Assembly: GCA_900545605.1 (NCBI GenBank)
Contig: UQZL01000057.1
Span: 1 to 5,832, forward strand
Length of the DNA stretch: 5,832 nucleotides
From: an uncultured Collinsella sp.
Lineage (GTDB): Bacteria > Actinomycetota > Coriobacteriia > Coriobacteriales > Coriobacteriaceae
Direction: 5' to 3'
Part shown: piece after piece, positions 1 through 5,731 of the stretch
Position numbering within the stretch: position 1 is the first letter of the stretch
Layout of the letters: every line of letters starts with the position of its first letter
The notes under the pieces: generated by a model
Seen by the model: only the letters and a program-made list of their open reading frames with translations
Databases searched by the model: none
Told to the model about the DNA's origin: nothing
Position numbers and translations under genes: made by a program

Positions 1-53
1 CCCGCGACCCCAACCTTGGCAAGGTTGTGCTCTACCAACTGAGCCATGTCCGC
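1..53 (-). tRNA. tRNA-Gly(GCC), 3' part cut by window edge
   Basis: The first 53 bases match base for base the 5' two-thirds of the complete tRNA-Gly at 2097-2172. On the minus strand the gene starts GCGGACATGGCTC at base 53. It contains the D arm, the anticodon stem with loop TTGCCAA (anticodon GCC) and the start of the T arm, and the 3' half lies outside the window. It inserts glycine at GGC/GGU codons. It has its own promoter just upstream (66-94). It follows the alpha-glucosidase gene in the same direction with no clear terminator between, so some readthrough transcription into it is possible. Confidence 0.93.
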
Positions 54-65
54 TTACGAGGATTA

Positions 66-114
66 ATCTTACGTGATGCCCGCATCCTATGCAAGAACTT
101 TTTTTGAAAAGTTT
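66..114 (-). promoter_or_regulatory. promoter of the left tRNA-Gly, with T/A dyad upstream element
   Basis: On the minus strand a -35 box TTGCAT (89-94) is separated by 17 bases from a -10 box TAAGAT (66-71), which places the start about 6 bases before the tRNA. Abutting the -35 on its upstream side is an A/T-rich imperfect dyad, AACTTTTCAAAAAAAGTT (about 96-113). The same layout occurs at the other two tRNA genes in this window, which supports the call beyond simple consensus matching. Confidence 0.7.
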
Positions 115-185
115 TGCGACGCTCTCGCGAGGGCATCAGTCGTCACGAAAGGCGCGAACAAACGCAGGCTCGCAGCGAGATGCCC

Positions 186-1919
186 CTACATATCACCGAG
201 CATGATCCAGGCAGAGCTGTCCTGCGCGAGCCTGCCGTCTGAAAGCGGTGATGAGGTGAGCAGGACCCTGCCCGCCGGCAGCTCCACGGGTGCTGCACCG
301 AAGTTCGTCACACACGTCCAGCCGTTATCGCGGCGATAGGCGATGACGCCGCCCTCAGCGCCCTCGGCACCATCCGCAAGACCGGTGCGCCCGTCAAGAT
401 CGAGCCACGCAAGATCGTTGGCGCACCCGCGCAGCTTGCGCCGCAGCCAGAGGGCGTCACGATAGAGCGCAAGCATCGATGTCGGGTCCGCTTCTTCCTT
501 ATCGGCAGCATAATCGGAAAACCATGCAGGCTGCGGCAGATGGGGCGCCGCATCGGCGTCTGCCGGCGAAAACCCAAACGATCCGCCATGCGCGGGATCG
601 TCCGCCGCCACCCACGGCAGGGGCACACGACAGCCGTCGCGCCCCTTCTCACGCTTCGGTCCGTGCGTATTGGTCGCAGTAGGGTCTTCGAGTGCAGCCC
701 ACGGGATATCAGCCACCTCAAAAAGGCCGAGCTCCTCACCCTGATACACGTATGCCGAGCCCGGAAGCGCCAGTTCAAGCAAAAGGGCCGCCCGCGCGCG
801 GCGCTCGCCGAGTTCACGGTCCTCGTCATAAGACGACCCGTCGCGTAAGAGCCAGTCGAGCGCAATCTGGTGGTAGCGCGTCGCCTTGATTTGCGGCAGG
901 GCATAGCGTGTCGCCACGCGCGGCACGTCGTGGTTGGAGAGTACCCAGGTCGAGGCGGAATCGGATTCGACGGCTGCCTTCAAGCCCTTCTCGATTGCAG
1001 TGTGCATGTCATCATAGGTCCAAGTGGCCTTGGCAAACTCAAAGTTGAATGTCTGGCCAAGCTCGCTGGGACGCGCGTAGAGATACTGGCGCTCGGGCAA
1101 CACCCACGCCTCGGCAACGGCGCTGCGCGGCGGATTATAGCGGTCGAACACGCGGCGCCACTCGCGATAGATCTCGTGGACCTCATTGCGGTCCCACAGC
1201 GGATGGGTGCCGTCGTCAACCATGTCATCGCCCTCGGCGAGATGCCACCGGTCGAGGTCATCGCGGTCGAGATCCTTGGCGAGACCCTGCGCCACATCAA
1301 TGCGAAAGCCGTCGACGCCTCGATCGCTCCAAAACGCCAGGACGTCGCAAAAGAGCGCGTGAACCTCAGGGCATGACCAGTCAAAGTCCGGCTGCTCGGG
1401 CGTAAACATGTGCAGATACCACTGACCGTCCGCAACACGCGTCCATGCGGGGCCGCCAAAGTTGGCATTCCAATTGGTGGGAGGCAGCTCGCCATGCTCG
1501 CCGCAACCATCGCGGAAGATATAACGGGCGCGCTCGGGAGATCCGGGGCCGGCGGCAAGAGCGGCTTTGAACCAGGGGTGCTGGTTGGATGAATGGTTGG
1601 GCACGATGTCGACGATGACCTTGATGCCGCGCGCGTGAGCCGCAGCGATCATGTCATCGAAGTCGTCAAGCGAGCCGAGACGTGGGTCGACATCGCAGTA
1701 GTCCGCCACATCATAGCCGCCATCGACAAGAGGCGATGGGTAAAACGGGCTCAGCCAGATGGCCTCGATACCCAGCCGCTCAAGATAGTCCATCTGCTGG
1801 GTAATGCCCGCGATATCGCCCAGACCCGAACCAGTCGAATCCTTAAACGAGCGCGGGTAGATCTGATAGATCGCAGCGTCGGACATCCATGAGCGCGAAG
1901 AAGACTTTTCTGTAGCCAT
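186..1919 (-). CDS. GH13 alpha-glucosidase (oligosaccharide-degrading, cytoplasmic)
   Basis: A 577-residue glycoside hydrolase of family GH13 that would release glucose from the non-reducing end of short alpha-glucosides (maltose, isomaltose-type or sucrose-like oligosaccharides). All conserved GH13 regions are visible: region I DIVPNH (104-109), QPDFDW (176-181), GFRIDVA with nucleophile Asp208, AEAW with acid/base Glu270, and LSNHD with Asp331. The (beta/alpha)8 barrel spans roughly residues 10-490 and a beta-sandwich C domain follows to the end. Length and motif wording resemble actinobacterial alpha-glucosidases (subfamily GH13_30/23-like, inferred). There is no signal peptide from the chosen start. 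The ATG at 1919 was chosen because AAGGGAG lies 9 bases before it. The frame stays open another 47 codons upstream to a TTG, but those run into the terminator of the preceding tRNA. The gene stands alone, without transporter or regulator. Exact substrate is not readable from sequence. Confidence 0.93.
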   Translation of the reverse strand: MATEKSSSRSWMSDAAIYQIYPRSFKDSTGSGLGDIAGITQQMDYLERLGIEAIWLSPFYPSPLVDGGYDVADYCDVDPRLGSLDDFDDMIAAAHARGIKVIVDIVPNHSSNQHPWFKAALAAGPGSPERARYIFRDGCGEHGELPPTNWNANFGGPAWTRVADGQWYLHMFTPEQPDFDWSCPEVHALFCDVLAFWSDRGVDGFRIDVAQGLAKDLDRDDLDRWHLAEGDDMVDDGTHPLWDRNEVHEIYREWRRVFDRYNPPRSAVAEAWVLPERQYLYARPSELGQTFNFEFAKATWTYDDMHTAIEKGLKAAVESDSASTWVLSNHDVPRVATRYALPQIKATRYHQIALDWLLRDGSSYDEDRELGERRARAALLLELALPGSAYVYQGEELGLFEVADIPWAALEDPTATNTHGPKREKGRDGCRVPLPWVAADDPAHGGSFGFSPADADAAPHLPQPAWFSDYAADKEEADPTSMLALYRDALWLRRKLRGCANDLAWLDLDGRTGLADGAEGAEGGVIAYRRDNGWTCVTNFGAAPVELPAGRVLLTSSPLSDGRLAQDSSAWIMLGDM

Positions 1920-1920
1920 G

Positions 1921-1973
1921 GGGCGTATCTCCCTTGCAACGAGGTTATGCGAGATGCCCACGATGATACGCCC
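1921..1973 (-). promoter_or_regulatory. inverted repeat in the alpha-glucosidase leader, with a weak promoter candidate
   Basis: The arms GGGCGTATC (1921-1929) and GATACGCCC (1965-1973) form a perfect 9-base inverted repeat around a 35-base interior. On the gene's strand the arm nearest the gene fills the space between the ribosome binding site (AAGGGA) and the ATG at 1919. The distal arm overlaps a possible -10 box TATCAT (1963-1968), whose best -35 (TTGCCG, 1988-1993) is at a long 19-base spacing. The repeat could be a pair of operator half-sites or an mRNA stem that hides the translation start. Both readings are inference. Confidence 0.35.
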
Positions 1974-2057
1974 AAAGCGGACATTCGCGGCAAACAACGC
2001 CACAGCCACGACCCAAAACGCTCGCTCCCTCTCGGGTTCAAGCCCATACGATGGATA

Positions 2058-2088
2058 CAAAAAACCCGGCTACCGTGGTAGCCGGGCT
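2058..2088 (-). terminator. intrinsic terminator after tRNA-Gly
   Basis: CCCGGCTAC and GTAGCCGGG form a perfect 9-base-pair GC-rich stem with a 4-base loop (2065-2086), followed on the minus strand by six U's (2059-2064). It begins about 10 bases after the encoded CCA of tRNA-Gly and insulates the alpha-glucosidase gene from the tRNA transcript. Confidence 0.92.
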
Positions 2089-2096
2089 GTTGCGTT

Positions 2097-2172
2097 TGGA
2101 GCGGACAACGGGGCTCGAACCCGCGACCCCAACCTTGGCAAGGTTGTGCTCTACCAACTGAGCCATGTCCGC
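2097..2172 (-). tRNA. tRNA-Gly(GCC)
   Basis: A complete 76-base tRNA. Acceptor stem GCGGACA pairs with TGTCCGC. The D arm is GCTC/GAGC. The anticodon stem CAACC/GGTTG closes loop TTGCCAA with anticodon GCC. The T arm is GCGGG-TTCGAGC-CCCGT. The discriminator base is U and the 3' CCA is encoded (2097-2099). It reads glycine GGC/GGU codons. It has its own promoter upstream and a strong terminator downstream. It lies 105 bases after the stop of the STAS/ATPase gene on the same strand. The first 55 bases of the window repeat the matching part of this locus exactly. Confidence 0.97.
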
Positions 2173-2184
2173 TTGCGGGTTATT

Positions 2185-2234
2185 AATTTACGCGAGTTGT
2201 CCAAAAGACGCAAGTACTTTTTTCAAAAAACTTG
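2185..2234 (-). promoter_or_regulatory. promoter of tRNA-Gly, with T/A dyad upstream element
   Basis: The minus strand shows -35 TTGCGT (2208-2213), a 17-base spacer and -10 TAAATT (2185-2190), giving a predicted start a few bases before the tRNA. Directly upstream is CAAGTTTTTTGAAAAAAGT (2216-2234), a T6-G-A6 near-palindrome matching the elements at the other two tRNA loci. The rest of the gap 2173-2277 holds no other recognisable site. In particular, I see no convincing intrinsic terminator for the STAS/ATPase gene that ends at 2278. Confidence 0.7.
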
Positions 2235-2277
2235 TCTGCCGCATGTTCTTAGTAGCTAAACGCGCTAAAGCGATTGG

Positions 2278-3024
2278 CTAGGCACACGATTCCAGCGCTC
2301 CGCTAAACAGCTTCACCATCTGCACGCGCGTGCCGGCGCCGTCCGTACGACGAGCAACCTCCACGTTATCGACGAGCATACGCATAAGCTTGATACCACG
2401 GCCGCGCTCCTCAGATGCGACCGGTTCGCTCGTTTCATCGATAGAATAGCCGGCACCTCGATCAAGCACCTCAACCACAACGCGATCGCCATAGGCCTGA
2501 ACCGTCAGGACGCACCCAATACCGCCTGCATGGTCATAGGCATTACCCAGCGCCTCCCCCGACGCCAATGCGACATCGTAGCGCTCGTCACGCCTCAGGG
2601 GAAGCGATTCGAGGAGCTCGGCCACACGGTGCCGATAATACGGGAGATTCTCGATGCCTCGCTGCACTTCGACGCTCTTGCTCCATCGCGGCAACTCCCC
2701 CACCGGAATGGCGGGAATCGACTCCCGCGCCGGGCCCGCGACATGAAGGATGTCGACAAGCCGGGCAATTTCCAAAAAGCGAACGACCTCATCGGAGGCG
2801 TTAACGAGCGAAAGCAGCCCCTCATGCCTCATAAGCTCTCTAGCACGTGTAAGCAAAAACGCCAAACCCGTCGAGTCGATAAAGCCCACGGTCTGGCAAT
2901 TGATGACGACACGACGCACGCCGCGGCCAATCAAAGCATCCAACCGCCGACGCAGCGCAGGCACCGTGGCGATGTCGATATCGCCTGGTGGCGTCAAAAC
3001 CGCTATGTCATTCCACTCATTCAT
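2278..3024 (-). CDS. fused STAS anti-anti-sigma / RsbW-type serine kinase protein
   Basis: A 248-residue cytosolic protein combining two partner-switching domains that are usually separate. Residues 1-95 are a STAS domain of the SpoIIAA/RsbV type with the phosphorylation motif FIDSTGL (acceptor Ser51). Residues about 118-240 are a GHKL/HATPase domain of the SpoIIAB/RsbW type: N-box E157-x3-N161-x3-H165, DRG (188-190) for the G1 box, and GRGIKLMR (208-215) for the ATP lid region. The catalytic glutamate and magnesium-binding asparagine are present, so it looks kinase-competent. An ATG at 3024 is preferred. An upstream in-frame TTG at 3042 would add six residues, and neither has an ideal ribosome binding site (GGGGA lies about 11 bases before the ATG). 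It lies 78 bases downstream of the PP2C phosphatase gene, its likely functional partner and operon mate. Whether the ATPase half also holds a sigma factor is unknown. Confidence 0.9.
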   Translation of the reverse strand: MNEWNDIAVLTPPGDIDIATVPALRRRLDALIGRGVRRVVINCQTVGFIDSTGLAFLLTRARELMRHEGLLSLVNASDEVVRFLEIARLVDILHVAGPARESIPAIPVGELPRWSKSVEVQRGIENLPYYRHRVAELLESLPLRRDERYDVALASGEALGNAYDHAGGIGCVLTVQAYGDRVVVEVLDRGAGYSIDETSEPVASEERGRGIKLMRMLVDNVEVARRTDGAGTRVQMVKLFSGALESCA

Positions 3025-3102
3025 ACGACCATGGTTCCCCAAAAAAGCCCACTCGATGCATTCGTTTCCCCAACCGTACGGATTCAGCCCGCCCAGCGTC
3101 GT

Positions 3103-5448
3103 CTATGAACGACCCCGTAAAAACTCAAGGGACACCAATGCAATGTCATCGTCCAGCGCCGATTCGGTAAATCGGTCAAGCTCGCCCAAGACCTTGCCGC
3201 AGATTCCCGATACGCCCTCACCCGAGACAGAGAGCAGAAGGTCGCGAAGGCGTTGTTCGCCAAAGAAAGCACCCGAGCGATCACGTGCTTCGATTGTTCC
3301 GTCGGTATACATAAATAGCATGTCGCCGGGGGCGAACGTAAACACGCCTGTCTCGTACACCATGCTCTCAAAGGCACCGATTACGCCCGATTGGCATCCA
3401 AGCAGCTCAACCTCTCCCCCACGGGCCTCGCCGCCACCCAGCGGCATCGACTCTGGCCTGATGACCATGGTCGGAGGATGGCCCGCCGAACAATACGTTG
3501 CGCGTCCGGCTTTAAGGTCAATCTTGGCGATAAAGGCCGTCACGAACGTCTCGACCCTCGAAAAGCCCATGAGCATGCTGTTAAGGGAGCGTGCCATGCG
3601 GGCCGGTCCAGCGCCCTCCCAGGCATATGCCGTCAGGGCCGTCTTGACGAGCGCGGACATCGATGCGGCCTCAATGCCTTTGCCAGACACATCACCCAGA
3701 ATCATGACGGCGCAGTCGTCGGGAAGACGAATGAGCGTATAGAAATCGCCTCCGACCAACGCCGAATTCGTGGCCGACAGGTACACCGAATCGGTTGCGA
3801 TACCCGGAACATCCCCCAGGGAATTTCTCATGCCGATCTGGAGCGTCTGAGCGATATGGCGCTCCTCGCGCTTTTGAGATTCGCCTTCGTAGATCAGTTC
3901 AAAGTCATGCGCCAAGTGCACCAAGTAGTCATATTCAAGGTCATCAATCGGCTCTTGGCTACCATCACGAAGCAGCAGCGCGCGCGTTGTCGGTCTCTTC
4001 GCAACAGAAGCAGGGACAATCGCGTCGTTACTGTGCTTGCCATCACCCTCAGAGCGCGGGCGCCCCGCCTCGATGCCGGAGTCGACGTAGAGACCTTGAC
4101 AAGGCAGACCATGCGCCCTAAGCCAGCCTCCCATAGGCATCGATTCGTCAACGCGAGTTATACGAACGTGTTTAAGGTCCTCGGCACTCGTACCGCCCAA
4201 AACAGATGCCTCAAAGCCATCAGGGCCAGCCCCCAGACGTGCCGCCGGCGCCGTCGTGGAAAAGAAAAGCTTCTCGGGATCGTCCGGCAAAGCAACGCGA
4301 CTGCCGCCTTCAAAATCTATGACGTAGGAGTCCAGACTGGCGTCATACTCAACAGGGCAAAAATGGCAGTTGAGCATATTGCAGATCTCGGACGATACCG
4401 CCTGGGTAGCCGCGGCGGAATCGTCTAGAAAGGTAAACAACTCATCACGTAAGACATTGAGCGAGCGGCCAAGCTCGGCCGTGCGACGGGAGCGAAGGCT
4501 CGATGCCATGCCGACCAGCTGGATAGATAGGTAATCGCAAATGACCTCGAGCACATTAACGTCATAGGAGAGCGGTGCCTGGGGGCGTTTCCAACCAACT
4601 TCCAGCACGCCAAGAATCTGCGTACCGTAAAAAACGGGAAGACAGATCTCGCTGCGGTACGGAGGCATATCCTGCATACGCAACAGGTGCTTAGAACGAT
4701 TGTCCAGGTCCATAAACATACCGGAGGCGGCCTTATCACCCTTAAGGTCCTGTTGAATCGACAAGCGACAGGCACGCGACTCACGAAGAACATACGTCGG
4801 AATGCCAGCGCCATACGGCAAAAACTCAGGCAGGTAGCTGTCGTACAGCTCCTTGGAAACACCGCGAAGTTTAAAACCGCCGCTCTCAGAAAAATAGATA
4901 GCAGCACCCGAAGCATCGAGCGTTCCTACAAGCTGGTTCAAAACGGTATCAAGTAGGCTGGGTAACTCATCGGAGCCCACGGTACTCATAATGACCGAGA
5001 GCGTGCCAGAGAGGCGCTTGTTAGCCACTCTAAGCTCCGAAAGAGCACGCTTGAGCTGACGGTCGTGCGAATACTGTTCTTCGATGCTATGGAGCGCCAC
5101 CAGGACACGTGGCGCGCGGCGCCCAAAGATGCGTGGAGGCGATACGGAGCCCGCACGAACCAAGACGGGGATAAAGGAGCCGTCACTCAGCTTGAGCATC
5201 AGTTCGTTCTCGGAGCCATCAGTTTCAAATGGCAGACGATGTTCCGTCGCACGTTCAAAAGCGGACGAGTACAGGACGTCTTTAACATCTCCACCAATGA
5301 CGTCGGCGCGTTCCTCGCACATCAAACCAAGTAAGCGATTATTCACATGCAGAATGGTTCCGTCGAGCTCGCAAATGATGACAGCATCGCTCGTGATCTC
5401 GACCAGTTGGGCAACATCTGCCCACTCGTTGCGTTCAAGCGTTTCCAT
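3103..5448 (-). CDS. PAS-GAF-GAF-like-PP2C sensor phosphatase (SpoIIE/RsbU/RsbP type)
   Basis: A 781-residue cytosolic protein with no membrane segments. Residues about 8-120 form a PAS sensor (EITSDAVIICELDGTILHVN). A short helical linker (about 122-150) follows, then a GAF domain (about 155-318), then a divergent GAF-like domain (about 330-520) with a low-complexity insertion and a Cys cluster (356, 361, 364). Residues about 530-781 are a PP2C-type serine phosphatase domain. Its metal-binding aspartates are present: GGD (568), GDVSGKG (586), YTDG (716) and DDDIALV (766-768). The usual GGDxYD motif reads GGDFYT. By family knowledge such enzymes dephosphorylate a STAS anti-anti-sigma protein when the sensor domains are triggered, and the STAS fusion encoded next is the obvious substrate. 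The ATG at 5448 was chosen over a GTG at 5460 because GTGAGG sits 6 bases before the ATG. The ligand of the sensor domains cannot be read from the sequence. Confidence 0.93.
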   Translation of the reverse strand: METLERNEWADVAQLVEITSDAVIICELDGTILHVNNRLLGLMCEERADVIGGDVKDVLYSSAFERATEHRLPFETDGSENELMLKLSDGSFIPVLVRAGSVSPPRIFGRRAPRVLVALHSIEEQYSHDRQLKRALSELRVANKRLSGTLSVIMSTVGSDELPSLLDTVLNQLVGTLDASGAAIYFSESGGFKLRGVSKELYDSYLPEFLPYGAGIPTYVLRESRACRLSIQQDLKGDKAASGMFMDLDNRSKHLLRMQDMPPYRSEICLPVFYGTQILGVLEVGWKRPQAPLSYDVNVLEVICDYLSIQLVGMASSLRSRRTAELGRSLNVLRDELFTFLDDSAAATQAVSSEICNMLNCHFCPVEYDASLDSYVIDFEGGSRVALPDDPEKLFFSTTAPAARLGAGPDGFEASVLGGTSAEDLKHVRITRVDESMPMGGWLRAHGLPCQGLYVDSGIEAGRPRSEGDGKHSNDAIVPASVAKRPTTRALLLRDGSQEPIDDLEYDYLVHLAHDFELIYEGESQKREERHIAQTLQIGMRNSLGDVPGIATDSVYLSATNSALVGGDFYTLIRLPDDCAVMILGDVSGKGIEAASMSALVKTALTAYAWEGAGPARMARSLNSMLMGFSRVETFVTAFIAKIDLKAGRATYCSAGHPPTMVIRPESMPLGGGEARGGEVELLGCQSGVIGAFESMVYETGVFTFAPGDMLFMYTDGTIEARDRSGAFFGEQRLRDLLLSVSGEGVSGICGKVLGELDRFTESALDDDIALVSLEFLRGRS

Positions 5449-5472
5449 CGTGGACCTCACCGTCTATCGGTA

Positions 5473-5501
5473 ACAAAAAAGCCTCCGAAGAGGCTTCTCA
5501 A
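5473..5501 (-). promoter_or_regulatory. weak promoter candidate for the phosphatase operon, overlapping the tRNA-Leu terminator
   Basis: TTGAGA (5496-5501) matches 5 of 6 consensus -35 bases, but the -10 at 17-base spacing is only TTTTGT (5473-5478). The terminator hairpin would occupy the spacer. There is hardly any other room for a promoter, since only 25 bases lie between the U-run and the start codon. The alternative is readthrough from tRNA-Leu. Confidence 0.2.
5474..5496 (-). terminator. intrinsic terminator after tRNA-Leu
   Basis: AAGCCTC and GAGGCTT pair around a stable TTCG tetraloop (5479-5496), followed on the minus strand by a run of six U's (5475-5480). It starts about a dozen bases after the encoded CCA of tRNA-Leu and would end that transcript before the phosphatase gene. 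Confidence 0.9.
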
Positions 5502-5507
5502 ATGCGA

Positions 5508-5597
5508 TGGTGTCGGAGGCGGGACTTGAACCCGCATGACCAAAAAGCGGTCACTAGCACCTCAAGCTAGCGCGTCTGCCAATTCCGCCACTCCGAC
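5508..5597 (-). tRNA. tRNA-Leu(GAG)
   Basis: A complete 90-base class II tRNA. Acceptor stem GTCGGAG pairs with CTCCGAC. The anticodon stem CTAGC/GCTAG closes loop TTGAGGT, giving anticodon GAG for leucine CUC/CUU codons. A long variable arm (TGACCGCTTTTTGGTCA) is present as expected for tRNA-Leu. The T arm is GCGGG-TTCAAGT-CCCGC, the discriminator is A, and CCA is encoded (5508-5510). It has its own promoter roughly 60 bases upstream and a strong terminator immediately downstream. Confidence 0.97.
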
Positions 5598-5654
5598 ATG
5601 CTATGTTGTTGATTCGCGGTTCATTTTGTTGGACCCGCGCGTTCAACGAAGAAG

Positions 5655-5705
5655 ATAATAACCTATGATTCGAGAACTGTGCAAGCACTTTTTTCAAAAA
5701 AGTTT
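5655..5705 (-). promoter_or_regulatory. promoter of tRNA-Leu, with T/A dyad upstream element
   Basis: On the minus strand -35 TTGCAC (5679-5684) is followed after 18 bases by -10 TATTAT (5655-5660, 5 of 6 consensus). The predicted start leaves a leader of about 50 bases, longer than at the tRNA-Gly loci. Against the -35 lies the perfect dyad ACTTTTTTGAAAAAAGT (5687-5703 region), the best-formed copy of the element shared by all three tRNA promoters here. Confidence 0.72.
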
Positions 5706-5718
5706 ACGAATTTGTAAA
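5696..5718 (-). terminator. weak candidate terminator of the right-edge gene
   Basis: TTTAC and GTAAA form a 5-base-pair A/T-rich stem with a 6-base loop (5703-5718), followed on the minus strand by C and six U's (5696-5701). It lies 14 bases after the TAG at 5732, the right place for a terminator, but the stem is weak. Its U-run is the T-half of the tRNA-Leu upstream dyad, so one sequence may serve both purposes. Confidence 0.3.
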
Positions 5719-5731
5719 TGCGCTGGTAGAT

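Noticed and set aside
870..1376. 168-codon open frame on the plus strand opposite the glucosidase
   Set aside because: Antisense to the GH13 catalytic motifs, with no ribosome binding site or recognisable domain.
1920..2060. 47-residue N-terminal extension of the alpha-glucosidase with a hydrophobic stretch resembling a signal anchor
   Set aside because: It would start with TTG inside the U-run of the tRNA-Gly terminator and has no ribosome binding site, whereas ATG at 1919 has AAGGGAG at good spacing and begins where the family's conserved fold begins. GH13 enzymes of this kind are normally cytoplasmic.
1..2172. Genomic island or integrated element between the two tRNA-Gly genes
   Set aside because: The segment holds only a metabolic gene with host-like composition and no integrase or mobility gene, so only the repeat-mediated loss idea is kept.
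2750..3742. 330-codon open frame on the plus strand
   Set aside because: It runs antisense to the STAS-kinase and phosphatase genes, is rich in Ser/Arg/Pro, has no recognisable motif, and mirrors GC-biased codon use of the real genes.
3391..4428. 345-codon open frame on the plus strand
   Set aside because: Antisense to the phosphatase gene, which has clear catalytic motifs. The composition (Arg, His, Ala-rich) is typical of a shadow frame.
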